A stretch of DNA of 64,000 nucleotides, taken from assembly GCA_023838465.1 (NCBI GenBank), contig JAIVEQ010000011.1, positions 20,876-84,875 of the forward strand, written 5' to 3'. The notes beneath the pieces were generated by a model. It saw only the letters and a list, made by a program, of their open reading frames with translations, searched no databases and had not been told where the DNA came from. This document shows positions 17,364-26,738 of this stretch, in pieces; the stretch's first letter is position 1; the number at the start of each line of letters is the position of its first letter. The DNA comes from Candidatus Thiodiazotropha sp. Its GTDB lineage: Bacteria; Pseudomonadota; Gammaproteobacteria; Chromatiales; Chromatiaceae. The position numbers and the translations under genes are program-made.

Positions 17364-19091
17364 ATGTCATTCAAAAAACCACCCCAAGACAACCCCCCTG
17401 AAAAGATTGCGCTAGTCGCACTCCATGCCGGGTACAGCCACAGCTCATTGGCCCTTCAATCAATTGCCGTCTATGCCAAGTCTGAACCCTACTTTGAGCA
17501 GTTGCAGCTTTTTGAGTGTCTGGTGAATAAAAATCCTCAGCCATTGATTGAGGCACTGGTGGCGTTGCATCCCAAGGTTATCGGATTCTCAACCTATCTA
17601 TGGAATATCCTCACGACCATCCATATTTCAAAAATACTCAAACAATTGCTTCCTGACGTTATTATCGTATTTGGCGGACCTGAGGCAGGCCCCCGGGGAG
17701 AGGCGTTGCTGGCCAGAGAATCAACCCTCGATTTTGTCATACAGGGGGAAGGGGAGGCAGCATTCAATGATCTGGTCAAATTTTTACTCTATGACCAAGG
17801 GCAGCTGGATGGTGTTTCCGGACTGAGCTATCGGGAAAATGAATCGATTAAGTGCAACCCGGTACAACTACTCCCGGTCGAGAAGATCCCTGCACCGATG
17901 GCTGCCGGGCTGGTCGATGTCAGTAGACCGCTTGTCTATTGGGAAACATCCAGGGGTTGTCCCTACCTTTGTACCTTCTGCACCAGCGCCACGGAACGAT
18001 TACGGGCTTTTCCAATGGAACGAATCGAGGCTGATCTACAGGTACTGGAGCGGCTTGAAAACAAGACCATAAAACTGCTTGATCGCAGCTTTCATCTAGG
18101 CAAGGAGCGAAGCAGTAGACTATTGAAACGATTTTCAGCCACACCACCCGGACTACGCTTTCATCTTGAACTCAATCCCGATCGCATCTCAGCGGAGGCT
18201 ATGACGATCTTTCAGCAGGCAGAACCCGGCAAGTTTCAGTTTGAGATTGGTCTCCAGTCACTGAACGAGGGGGTACTCAACACCATTCAACGCAACATGG
18301 ATATAGCCAAGGCCCTGGAAAATATCTGCCAGCTTGTTGAGATGAGACGTCACCCTGTCCATCTCGATCTGATTGTTGGTTTACCCGGTGAAACAGCGTC
18401 CCAATGTGCAGCGTCACTGGATCAAACGTTTCTGCTCTATCCAGATCATCTGCAACTAGGGACGCTGAAGCTGCTGCCCGGTACGCCGCTACAGGAACAG
18501 GCACATCAGCTTGGCTATCGTTGGGATCCCGATCCCCCCTATGAAGTGCTTGCCCATCCTCTACTCACATTCAATGAGATCGCCCGATTTAAACACTATG
18601 CTGAGTTGTTGGAACGTCTTTGGAACAGTGGCTATCTCCGCTCCACCCTGGCGGGTCTTGTGGATCACTGTTTTAAGGGCCATGTCAGTAATTGTTTCGA
18701 TGGATTAATGGATAGGCTGGGAAAGGGTTTGGCGGTCGATAATCTGCAGCCGGATTCACTCTTCGCCCGACTGACCGAATTCATTCTACCTTATCTGGAG
18801 GAGCAACCCCTATTGGGTGAATGGCTGTTGTGGGATTACAGCCAGTTCAGCCTGGTGAATGGCAAGACCCCCGTCTGGATCGCTGAACATTTGCAGCAGA
18901 CAGAGCGATTCGTAGTCAATGGCAGCCGCAGGCGATTACCGACCCTCACCTTAACGGAGCAGGGTGTGAAATTGATAAACCGACAAAGCAGTCGCGGTGT
19001 GAAAGCAGGGCGTTATGCAGTATGGCCAAAGCAGCACAAAAAGGGCAAGCCAGTTGAGATCATAGCTGTTGAGGGGGATGGTAAACTATAA
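17364..19091 (+). CDS. B12-binding domain radical SAM protein (DUF4080 type)
   Basis: The 575-residue protein begins with a cobalamin-binding-like Rossmann domain (ALVALHAGYSHSSLALQSIA, then PKVIGFSTYLWN and VFGGPEAGPRGE). A radical SAM domain follows, with the cluster motif CPYLCTFC (Cys-x3-Cys-x2-Cys) at about residues 200-207. The C-terminal part includes the HADEPYEVLAHP-like linker seen in DUF4080 proteins. Members are presumed to be B12-dependent enzymes but their substrates are unknown. It is monocistronic, divergent from the sugar operon and convergent with tmcA. Confidence 0.85.
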   Translation: MSFKKPPQDNPPEKIALVALHAGYSHSSLALQSIAVYAKSEPYFEQLQLFECLVNKNPQPLIEALVALHPKVIGFSTYLWNILTTIHISKILKQLLPDVIIVFGGPEAGPRGEALLARESTLDFVIQGEGEAAFNDLVKFLLYDQGQLDGVSGLSYRENESIKCNPVQLLPVEKIPAPMAAGLVDVSRPLVYWETSRGCPYLCTFCTSATERLRAFPMERIEADLQVLERLENKTIKLLDRSFHLGKERSSRLLKRFSATPPGLRFHLELNPDRISAEAMTIFQQAEPGKFQFEIGLQSLNEGVLNTIQRNMDIAKALENICQLVEMRRHPVHLDLIVGLPGETASQCAASLDQTFLLYPDHLQLGTLKLLPGTPLQEQAHQLGYRWDPDPPYEVLAHPLLTFNEIARFKHYAELLERLWNSGYLRSTLAGLVDHCFKGHVSNCFDGLMDRLGKGLAVDNLQPDSLFARLTEFILPYLEEQPLLGEWLLWDYSQFSLVNGKTPVWIAEHLQQTERFVVNGSRRRLPTLTLTEQGVKLINRQSSRGVKAGRYAVWPKQHKKGKPVEIIAVEGDGKL

Positions 19092-19152
19092 AAATTATTG
19101 GCCGCGAATGGACGCCAATTGTTCCTTTCTATTCGGTTGCAGCAGGCCATTC

Positions 19153-21342
19153 CTATGTGGTTTCCGTTAACAATTCCTGTGTTCTGTGGGCAAGGTTGAG
19201 GATTTCATCATCACCATAGTGAACCACCAACCTGCCTATGATCTCGCTCAATCGCTTCTCTACTGGACCACGACCACAAAGTGCAATCGATGATGCACAA
19301 ACCTGCCAAGGTTGTTTCTGCAGGACGCGCTTGATCAACAGTGTGGCATCTTCATCATTGACCCGACCCTCGGCGAGGGCCGATAAGCTGATCACTTCAA
19401 TGGCATGAAGGGTGAGATCGTAGCCACGCCGGGCAAAGGCAAAAGCGACCAGATCGAGCCACTCTTGTTTCTCCAATGATGCGGGTGATGGGTGCTCAAT
19501 GCCCTCCAGGAGCGGGATTGCCAGACGGGTGGGGAGTTGTCTCAAGGTGTCATTTAACAGGGCTGGGAGTTGCCTGGCAAACTGTGCTTTTGCCTCTATA
19601 CACAGCTGCTCTCCGGCTGGGGTCAGCGGTTGGATCAACATCACCGATTGGTTGCTGCTGCTGGCTCCCGCATGCAGACCGAGTCGTACCGCATGCAGGC
19701 CCGTTGCCCGCCAGAATTTAATCAGTTCGGGTGTTGCGCCGAAGCTGGTACCCAGGTAGTCAAAACCCTGATCAGTTGCATGTTGTTTGACTGCCTCTAC
19801 CAGTTGGCTACCAAGTCCCCTACTATGTACAGCCGGATGGACAGCAATGCGCATGATCCGTAAACCTTTCAGGGTTGCTGCTGTTTGCAGTCCCAGATGG
19901 GCCGATAGGGATTGCGCCAACAAGTGGCCTCTTGGTCGCCGCAGGCCCACCCAGATCTGTTCAGCCATCTGTGCTGAGAACTTGCCTTCCACTGCCAGCA
20001 GTGCCACAGCGACAATGGCCTCTCCATAACGCAACAGGGCAATCTGTAGATTGGGGCCATCCAGCAGATGACGCAGATCGAGGGGGGTGGTTCGGTAGTG
20101 GGAGAGCACCAGCAGGCCAAACAGCTGGTTGAGATCACACTCCTGTTCGAGAAGCTGTTGTTGGCTGGGGAACTCCAGCCTTGTATCTTGTGGCTGAGCA
20201 CCCTTAACCATGGCGTCATCGGCGGGTGAGGCATCCAGAGCCAACAGTCTGAAAACCAGCTGTTCCAGCGGATCTTCCGACGCCCAGCGGATCGGCTCTT
20301 TGAGTGTGATCTCCCGCCATTGAGGCATTTTACGATCGAGATGGCCCTTGAATCGCAGATTGAATCCGAGACCGGTGCCTTCGTAACCCTGTACGGTTGT
20401 AGCAAAGACAATGCGTGGATAGTGGTTGAGCAATGCTTCAAGCTGAGGCGTAGGGATGGCAGCAGCCTCGTCCACCAACAGGATGTCAGCGGGTTGTGGA
20501 TCTGCCAGTAGGTGATCGGTTGCGCTATAGCGAAGGGTTGCGTCATCTTTCTGAAGGATCAGACGGGATGATTTTGATTCTGGTAAACCGTTGGATGCCT
20601 GTTCGAAAAGTGATAAAACGGCCCCCTGTCGCGGTGCAGTCACCAGGATTTTTTTATAACCCTCACGGATCAGTTGTGCAGCAGCGATCCCCAGTGCCGA
20701 TGACTTTCCCCGTCCACGGTCGGATGTGAGTACCAGGGGTCTTTTTCGATGTCCCTTCACTACATGGATAATGGCCTCAACCGCCATGGCTTGATCCCGG
20801 GTGCGGCAGTGAGGGTGGAGAAACGGCTGCGGCTGGACGATGGGCGAGGAGGGTGCTTGCAAAATTGGGTTTTCATCAGGGCTGATACGAATGACCGCAG
20901 GATCTGTTTGCAGGATTGATGAGATCCTTTGTAAAAAGTGCCCTTTCAAGTCAGTAACGGAATATCCCGCTACCGCAATGCGATCAGCCTGTGGATCAGC
21001 ATAGTCGGCCCAATTCTGCAGTGGTGGTGTCAACAGTAGTAGCAGGCTACCGCCACGCAAGGTGCCACTAAGGGCCCCAAACGCATCAGGGTCGAAACCG
21101 GTATAGGCGTTGTAGACAAGCAATCCACACTCCCTGCCCAACTGTTCCAGTGCCTGAGCATTGGTCAAGGCATGGATGCCATCAGGTCCTGGATCACCTA
21201 TCCATAGATAATCTGGCACATTGAGCTGTTTCGCTATTGCGCTGGCCTGTTTGATACACCATGCCTCTTTTCCAGACAGGACAAGCAGCGCTCGATGTCG
21301 TGTCTGTTGACTGGCTGTCTGTAGCTGGCAGGCTAGATTCAT
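19153..21342 (-). CDS. tmcA: tRNA(Met) cytidine acetyltransferase TmcA
   Basis: TmcA makes N4-acetylcytidine at the wobble position of elongator tRNA-Met, using acetyl-CoA and ATP. The 729 residues contain an N-terminal DUF1726 domain, a helicase-like ATPase with Walker A SDRGRGKSSALG and a DEAA-type Walker B (ILLVDEAAAIPTP), and a GNAT acetyltransferase domain with LRIMRIAVHPAVHSRGLGSQL. Length is a little over the 671 of Escherichia coli. It stands alone, convergent with the B12-radical SAM gene and divergent from hypF across a strongly AT-rich 225-base gap. Confidence 0.95.
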   Translation of the reverse strand: MNLACQLQTASQQTRHRALLVLSGKEAWCIKQASAIAKQLNVPDYLWIGDPGPDGIHALTNAQALEQLGRECGLLVYNAYTGFDPDAFGALSGTLRGGSLLLLLTPPLQNWADYADPQADRIAVAGYSVTDLKGHFLQRISSILQTDPAVIRISPDENPILQAPSSPIVQPQPFLHPHCRTRDQAMAVEAIIHVVKGHRKRPLVLTSDRGRGKSSALGIAAAQLIREGYKKILVTAPRQGAVLSLFEQASNGLPESKSSRLILQKDDATLRYSATDHLLADPQPADILLVDEAAAIPTPQLEALLNHYPRIVFATTVQGYEGTGLGFNLRFKGHLDRKMPQWREITLKEPIRWASEDPLEQLVFRLLALDASPADDAMVKGAQPQDTRLEFPSQQQLLEQECDLNQLFGLLVLSHYRTTPLDLRHLLDGPNLQIALLRYGEAIVAVALLAVEGKFSAQMAEQIWVGLRRPRGHLLAQSLSAHLGLQTAATLKGLRIMRIAVHPAVHSRGLGSQLVEAVKQHATDQGFDYLGTSFGATPELIKFWRATGLHAVRLGLHAGASSSNQSVMLIQPLTPAGEQLCIEAKAQFARQLPALLNDTLRQLPTRLAIPLLEGIEHPSPASLEKQEWLDLVAFAFARRGYDLTLHAIEVISLSALAEGRVNDEDATLLIKRVLQKQPWQVCASSIALCGRGPVEKRLSEIIGRLVVHYGDDEILNLAHRTQELLTETT

Positions 21343-21567
21343 GGAGAATATATTATTAATAATAAGTTAGTTATGTTGTTTATATAATGTATTACATTAT
21401 GCTTGTAACTGAGGCTCAACCATAGATTTTGCACCTAAGCCGAATCAGGATGCCATGAAATGACGACCGTCAGCTGCAAGGAGCCAGGTCAATATACAGC
21501 GTTTCTGAACAGACACGAACTATGGCAACATGCATCCTTCATAACTGGAATCAGGTAGTGTGACTTA

Positions 21568-23916
21568 ATGGCTGGCATCGAGGTAGCCGAGCAGATCCGT
21601 GTCCAGGGCCTGGTGCAGGGTGTGGGGTTTCGCCCCACAGTTTGGCGTCTGGCCAGGGAGATCGGTCTGCGTGGTGCAGTGTGGAATGATAGCCAGGGGG
21701 TAGAGATTCATGTTTGCGGTGAACAGCTGCAGATCGATCGATTCTGCGAACGCCTGCTCAAGGAACCACCACCCTTGGCATCAATCGAGTCACTGGATCG
21801 CCAGCCACAGACACATTTACCTGATGAGCGTGAGTTTATCATCACCGACAGTCGTTCTGGTGAAGTACAAACCGGGATAGTGCCTGATGCAGCCACCTGT
21901 GACGCCTGTCTGCAGGATATACGTGACCCGGCTAATCGGCGCTATCGCTATCCCTTCACCAACTGTACCCACTGTGGGCCGCGATTGACCCTGATAGAGG
22001 GGATACCCTACGACCGGGCTAATACCAGTATGCGCCATTTCCCCCTATGCGCTGACTGTGAAGCGGAGTATCTGGATCCAGCGGACCGACGTTTTCATGC
22101 ACAACCCAATGCCTGTCCTGTTTGTGGACCCAGGGTCTGGCTTTGCAATGCTAAGGGGAAAGAGATCATGCCCTCAAGGGAGGCAGAGGATGCGCTACAT
22201 GAGGCACACCGATATTTATCAGATGGGGCCATACTCGCGATTAAAGGGGTTGGTGGGTTTCATCTCGCATGCGATGCAACCAATGAATCCGCGGTGACGC
22301 GACTGCGAGAGCGTAAAGGGCGCTATTACAAGCCATTTGCCCTGATGGCTCGTGATCATGCGGTCATACGGAACTATTGTGAGGTGAGTGAGGACGAGGC
22401 AGCACTGTTATCGAGTTCAGCAGCACCGATTGTCCTGTTATCTCGTACTGCAGAAGCTAGGCTCCCCGAGAATGTCGCTCCACAACAGACTTCCCTCGGT
22501 TTTATGCTGCCCTATTCACCTTTGCATCATCTGCTGTTATCGGGTTGGGATAGTCCCCTGGTGATGACCAGTGGCAATCGTATCGAAGAACCACAGTGTA
22601 TCGACAACCAGGAGGCGGCTGAACGCCTGCTGCCCCTGGCTGATCTGTTTCTCCTGCATGATAGGGAGATTACCAATCGGGTTGACGACTCAGTGGTACG
22701 GATTATGGACGGGGTACCACGAAGCTTGAGACGTGCTCGAGGCTATGCACCGGCGCCGCTGCAACTTCCTGAAGGATTCGAACAGGCGGCCACATTACTT
22801 GCCATGGGAGGTGAACTGAAAAACACCTTCTGTCTGGTCAGACAGGGGCAGGCCATTCTCTCTCAACATATCGGTGATCTGGAAAACCTGATCTCGTATC
22901 ACGACTATTTGAAGAATCTTGATCTCTATGCCGCTCTTTTCGACCATCGACCAGCTCGACTGGTTGCGGATCTGCATCCCAATTATCGCTCAACCCAACA
23001 TGCAAAAGTCATCGCAGCAGAACGGGATCTGCCTCTGTTGCAGGTACAGCATCACCATGCACATATTGCCAGTGTCCTGGCTGACAACGGCTGGCCGCTG
23101 CGTGCAGGAAAGGTGCTTGGGATTGCCCTGGATGGTACAGGGTACGGCGATGATGGTACGGTCTGGGGCGGAGAGTTTTTGTTAGCTGACTACCTTCAGT
23201 ATCAACGATTGGGAAAACTGCAATCCATTCCACTTCCGGGTGGCAGTCAGGCGATCCTGCAACCTTGGCGAAATGTCTTCAGTCATTTACATCACCATTT
23301 TGGTTGGCAACAGGTCATCCAGCAGTGGGGAGATTTGGAGCCAATTGCCTGGTTGAATCGTCAACCTGTCAAGGTACTCACTGGCATGATCGAAGGGGGC
23401 GTTAACTCACCTTTAAGCAGTTCCTGCGGGCGCCTGTTTGATGCTGTGGCGGCTCTATTGAATATCTGTCGTGAGTCGATCAGTTACGAAGGACAGGCCG
23501 CAATCGAATTGGAAGCCGCTGCGCAACAAAGTACCAGGTCTACCAGTGATGGTTATGCATTACAAACACAAGTCGAAAATGAAATGGTTAGTTTGGATAG
23601 TGCCGCACTTTGGCCGAGTCTACTAGACGATCTTCGTGCAGGTCATGATCGACAAGAGATAGCCTGGCGTTTTCATCTTGGTTTGGCTGCCAGTGTGTGC
23701 GAAATGGCAACAGCGTTAGCACACGCCAATGGAGTGGGAACTGTGGCCCTCTCTGGCGGCGTATTCCAGAATAAAACACTGTTTGAACTTGTAATAAATC
23801 AACTTGAAAGCGGTGGTTTTAGCGTGTTATCATATCGAAATGTCCCCTCTAACGATGGTGGACTTGCTTTGGGACAGGCTGTAATAGGTGCAGCAAGAAG
23901 TATAACAACAGGCTAG
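21568..23916 (+). CDS. hypF: Carbamoyltransferase HypF ([NiFe]-hydrogenase maturation)
   Basis: HypF uses carbamoyl phosphate and ATP to start synthesis of the cyanide ligands of [NiFe]-hydrogenase. The 782-residue protein has all four parts: an acylphosphatase domain (VQGVGFRPTVWRLA), paired zinc fingers with CDAC, CTHC, CADC and CPVC, a YrdC-like domain (GGFHLACDATN, KGRYYKPFALM), and a Kae1-like domain with the metal-binding HHHAHIASVL. FDAVAALLN and ALSGGVFQN complete the family pattern. No other hyp or hydrogenase gene is in the window. It is followed after 36 bases by amrS. Confidence 0.97.
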   Translation: MAGIEVAEQIRVQGLVQGVGFRPTVWRLAREIGLRGAVWNDSQGVEIHVCGEQLQIDRFCERLLKEPPPLASIESLDRQPQTHLPDEREFIITDSRSGEVQTGIVPDAATCDACLQDIRDPANRRYRYPFTNCTHCGPRLTLIEGIPYDRANTSMRHFPLCADCEAEYLDPADRRFHAQPNACPVCGPRVWLCNAKGKEIMPSREAEDALHEAHRYLSDGAILAIKGVGGFHLACDATNESAVTRLRERKGRYYKPFALMARDHAVIRNYCEVSEDEAALLSSSAAPIVLLSRTAEARLPENVAPQQTSLGFMLPYSPLHHLLLSGWDSPLVMTSGNRIEEPQCIDNQEAAERLLPLADLFLLHDREITNRVDDSVVRIMDGVPRSLRRARGYAPAPLQLPEGFEQAATLLAMGGELKNTFCLVRQGQAILSQHIGDLENLISYHDYLKNLDLYAALFDHRPARLVADLHPNYRSTQHAKVIAAERDLPLLQVQHHHAHIASVLADNGWPLRAGKVLGIALDGTGYGDDGTVWGGEFLLADYLQYQRLGKLQSIPLPGGSQAILQPWRNVFSHLHHHFGWQQVIQQWGDLEPIAWLNRQPVKVLTGMIEGGVNSPLSSSCGRLFDAVAALLNICRESISYEGQAAIELEAAAQQSTRSTSDGYALQTQVENEMVSLDSAALWPSLLDDLRAGHDRQEIAWRFHLGLAASVCEMATALAHANGVGTVALSGGVFQNKTLFELVINQLESGGFSVLSYRNVPSNDGGLALGQAVIGAARSITTG

Positions 23917-23952
23917 ATTATAAGTAGGTGATCCCAATCGGCTGAGGTTCCG

Positions 23953-25026
23953 GTGAACACTCATTTTCCTACTCATTATTGGCACAAGGTTTCTAACGAC
24001 AGGATTCAATGCGATCTCTGCCCCCGTTTTTGTCGCCTCAAGGAAGGCAAGCAGGGCTTTTGCTATGTACTTGAAAACTATCAGGGAGCGGTGGTATTAA
24101 ATACCTATGGCAGATCAAGCGGTTTCTGTATTGACCCTATTGAAAAGAAACCGTTGAACCATTTTCTACCCGGTACGCCGATTTTTTCATTTGGAACTGC
24201 CGGTTGCAATCTGGCCTGTAAATTTTGCCAGAACTGGGATATCAGCAAGTCCCGTGAAATAGATACCCTGGCAGATCAAGCATCACCGGAAACCATAGCG
24301 GAAGCGGCACAACGATTGGGATGTCGGAGTGTTGCTTATACCTATAACGATCCGGTGATCTTCCACGAATATGCAATTGATGTCGCAAAGGCTTGTGCTG
24401 AGCGGGATATAAAATCAGTAGCGGTAACAGCAGGCTATGTCTGTGCAGAACCTAGAGAGGCCTTCTACCAACACATGGATGCGGCAAATGTGGATCTGAA
24501 GTCATTCAATGAGGCCTTCTATCACAAGCTGACCGGTGCCCATCTACAACCGGTGCTCGATACTTTGAAATACCTGAAACATGAGACGTCGGTATGGATT
24601 GAGATTACCACGCTGTTGATACCGGGTGAGAACGATTCAGACCAGGAAATCGATGCACTATGCCAATGGATCGTAGCAAACCTGGGATCTGATGTACCAC
24701 TACATTTCACTGCATTTCACCCAGATTGGAAGATGCGTGATTATCCGCCCACACCTCATATAACCCTCAGTCGTGCACGTAAAATCGCTATTAAAAATGG
24801 CATTCACTATGCTTATATCGGTAATGTGCATGATGCCAACGAGTCGAGCACCTGGTGTCATCAATGCGGTAAGCGCTTGATTGAAAGAGATTGGTACGAA
24901 CTGGGTGATTGGCACCTCACGAATAACGGATGCTGTGACCAATGTGGTGAAAAGGTGGCAGGCGTTTTTGAAGCCAAGCCAGGCGGGTGGGGCAGTCGGC
25001 GGCAAGCAGTGAGGATGAATTGTTAA
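23953..25026 (+). CDS. amrS: AmmeMemoRadiSam system radical SAM enzyme
   Basis: A 357-residue radical SAM protein of the PflA-like branch. It opens with an extra Cys-rich segment (CDLCPRFCRL...GFC), has the SAM-cluster motif CNLACKFC at about residues 90-97, and ends with two zinc-ribbon pairs CHQC and CDQC. The family co-occurs with MEMO1 and AMMECR1 proteins; its substrate is not established. The GTG start at 23953 sits 6 bases after a GGTTCC stretch with no strong ribosome site. The MEMO1-family gene follows after 126 bases containing an AT-rich inverted repeat. Confidence 0.93.
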   Translation: MNTHFPTHYWHKVSNDRIQCDLCPRFCRLKEGKQGFCYVLENYQGAVVLNTYGRSSGFCIDPIEKKPLNHFLPGTPIFSFGTAGCNLACKFCQNWDISKSREIDTLADQASPETIAEAAQRLGCRSVAYTYNDPVIFHEYAIDVAKACAERDIKSVAVTAGYVCAEPREAFYQHMDAANVDLKSFNEAFYHKLTGAHLQPVLDTLKYLKHETSVWIEITTLLIPGENDSDQEIDALCQWIVANLGSDVPLHFTAFHPDWKMRDYPPTPHITLSRARKIAIKNGIHYAYIGNVHDANESSTWCHQCGKRLIERDWYELGDWHLTNNGCCDQCGEKVAGVFEAKPGGWGSRRQAVRMNC

Positions 25027-25130
25027 TTTTGAATTATGAGTTTTGAATTGATGAGTACGCTTCGCGCACAATTTGTTTCGAAAGTTGGTGAGTGAAATGA
25101 ACACAGCAATTCAAAATTCATAATTTAATA
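25026..25130. repeat. AT-rich inverted repeat between amrS and amrB
   Basis: AATTATGAGTTTTGAATTG (about 25032-25050) is repeated inverted as CAATTCAAAATTCATAATT (about 25107-25125) with one mismatch in 19. The spacer of about 55 bases has no reading frame. The unit looks like a small insertion of the interspersed-repeat type that separates two genes usually in close contact. Confidence 0.5.
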
Positions 25131-25152
25131 TTAAAATTAAAGAGTGTTTAAA

Positions 25153-25953
25153 ATGAGTAAGATCAGAAAGCCTGCAGTATCCGATCTCTTCTATCCGGCC
25201 GATCCGGACCGCCTGAAACAGATGGTGAAGGGGTATCTTGAGTCAGTGACGCCTGGGGGAAATCCGCCGAAAGGGGTGATTGCACCTCATGCTGGCTATA
25301 TCTATTCCGGACCCATTGCTGCCAGTGCCTATGCACGTCTGGTCTCTGTAGGTAATAAAATCAACCAAGTTGTGCTTTTGGGTCCGTCTCATCGCGTACC
25401 TTTCTACGGTCTTGCCATCAGTGAGGCAGACTATTTTCGTACCCCGCTGGGCGATATTCCACTCGACCATCAGGCCATAAAGACCCTACAGGATTTACCT
25501 CAGGTTATTCATCTTGAGGCAGCCCATGCAAACGAGCATTCACTGGAGGTGCAACTACCTTTTCTGCAACTGGTATTGGATCAATTTAAATTGATTCCAT
25601 TGGTGGTCGGTGATGCAACGGGTGAACAGGTGGCAGAGGTGTTGACCCAACTCTGGGGTGGTGAGGAGACACTCATTGTGATCAGCTCTGATTTGAGCCA
25701 CTACCATGACTACTTGACAGCACAACGTATGGATCAGGCGACCAGTGAAGCGATTGTAATGCTACATCCGGATGCACTGGGGTTCGATGACGCCTGTGGT
25801 CGAATACCGGTACAGGGGTTTTTGCTGGAGGCAAAGCGGATGGGGCTACATGGTGAATTGGTTGACTTGAGAAACTCAGGAGATACAGCAGGCAGTAAAG
25901 ATCAGGTTGTTGGTTATGGTGCGTATGCTTTTTCTGGATCTACAACTGCGTGA
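25153..25953 (+). CDS. amrB: MEMO1-family protein, AmmeMemoRadiSam system protein B
   Basis: A 266-residue protein of the MEMO1 family, structurally related to class III extradiol dioxygenases. The conserved metal-pocket pieces are visible: APHAGYIYSGPIAASAY, LLGPSHRVPF, NEHSLEVQLPFLQ and VISSDLSHYHDY. The ATG at 25153 is chosen because AAAGAG lies 9 bases upstream; a GTG at 25144 is also in frame. Its last 4 bases overlap the start of a RepB-like primase-domain gene, so the two are probably co-translated. Function in bacteria is unresolved. Confidence 0.93.
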   Translation: MSKIRKPAVSDLFYPADPDRLKQMVKGYLESVTPGGNPPKGVIAPHAGYIYSGPIAASAYARLVSVGNKINQVVLLGPSHRVPFYGLAISEADYFRTPLGDIPLDHQAIKTLQDLPQVIHLEAAHANEHSLEVQLPFLQLVLDQFKLIPLVVGDATGEQVAEVLTQLWGGEETLIVISSDLSHYHDYLTAQRMDQATSEAIVMLHPDALGFDDACGRIPVQGFLLEAKRMGLHGELVDLRNSGDTAGSKDQVVGYGAYAFSGSTTA

Positions 25954-26609
25954 CAGGTCGTTTCAAGCGAGACCCCTGTATTTCCCACATTGCTGATTGG
26001 ATTGCATACCGTGGCCAGCAATTGTATCCAGACAGGGCGCAGGCGGAAATCTTTCTTGAGAGACTGGATTCGCAAGCGGATTTTTTTTCGTTTCGCACCT
26101 TTTCAGATACACATTACACCCTTGCTCTTTCACATGACCCTTTAGAGAGGGCTATTTACGGTTCACTAACTGCATGTTGGAACGAACTTGTACAGCTTAA
26201 CCGACAGGGAGCAGTAATCTGTGTGACCATCAATCATACCATTGGAGAGGGCAGGGAGAGTTCCGATATAGATCAGGTGCGGGCGTTATTTATAGATGAT
26301 GATAGAGGCGGTGATCCAGGAAGGTTTCCATTGCAACCCCATATACGTATTGAAACTTCACCATCTCATTATCACTACTACTGGCTTGTTCAGGGTCTTC
26401 CACTACAACGCTTCACTACCTATCAACAGCAACTGGCCAGATGCTATCAGGGAGATACACGGATACAGGCACTGAATCAGGCAATGCAGATACCCGGTTT
26501 CTGGCGTAGGAAAAGGGTAGTGGAACCTCGTTTTCCTAAGATACTGAGTATAAGCAGGCACCCCCCTTTTCAAGACAGTGAGTTACGAGAACTCTTAATA
26601 TTTGGCTGA
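25950..26609 (+). CDS. Stand-alone RepB-like primase-domain protein
   Basis: This 219-residue protein resembles the RepB/AEP primase domain of plasmid and phage replication proteins. The acidic motif is LFIDDDRG, the basic/His motif is ETSPSHYHYYWLV, and the later LARCYQGDTRIQ and MQIPGFWRRK follow the pattern in which these domains read DxD, sxH and then a conserved LPGF-type turn. There is no helicase or DNA-binding domain and no mobile-element gene nearby. It starts with GTG overlapping amrB by 4 bases. A role in replication, repair or lesion tolerance is possible but not shown. The fold call is by motif reading only. Confidence 0.65.
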   Translation: MTGRFKRDPCISHIADWIAYRGQQLYPDRAQAEIFLERLDSQADFFSFRTFSDTHYTLALSHDPLERAIYGSLTACWNELVQLNRQGAVICVTINHTIGEGRESSDIDQVRALFIDDDRGGDPGRFPLQPHIRIETSPSHYHYYWLVQGLPLQRFTTYQQQLARCYQGDTRIQALNQAMQIPGFWRRKRVVEPRFPKILSISRHPPFQDSELRELLIFG

Positions 26610-26624
26610 TATTCAGTGTCACTG

Positions 26625-26692
26625 GGTAGGGTACGGCCCTGCCACGCCGAATGCTGGCAGGCTGGGATGGTGTGGCAGGGCCACACCCGACC
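26625..26692. repeat. Imperfect inverted repeat between convergent genes
   Basis: Arms GGTAGGGTACGGCCCTGCCAC (26625-26645) and GTGGCAGGGCCACACCCGACC (26672-26692) pair at about 18 of 21 positions, with CGGCCCTGCCAC the strongest part. The loop is about 26 bases. It lies between the ends of the primase-like gene and nadB and could stop transcription from both sides, although no T-run follows; it may also be a REP-type unit. Confidence 0.45.
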
Positions 26693-26738
26693 TCTTGTTC
26701 ATCAAATAGCGGATAATAATGACTGATATAGCTGGAGT

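Noticed and set aside
19869..20546. 225-residue open frame on the - strand
   Set aside because: It overlaps tmcA in another frame and has a Trp/Ser/Cys-rich composition unlike a real protein.
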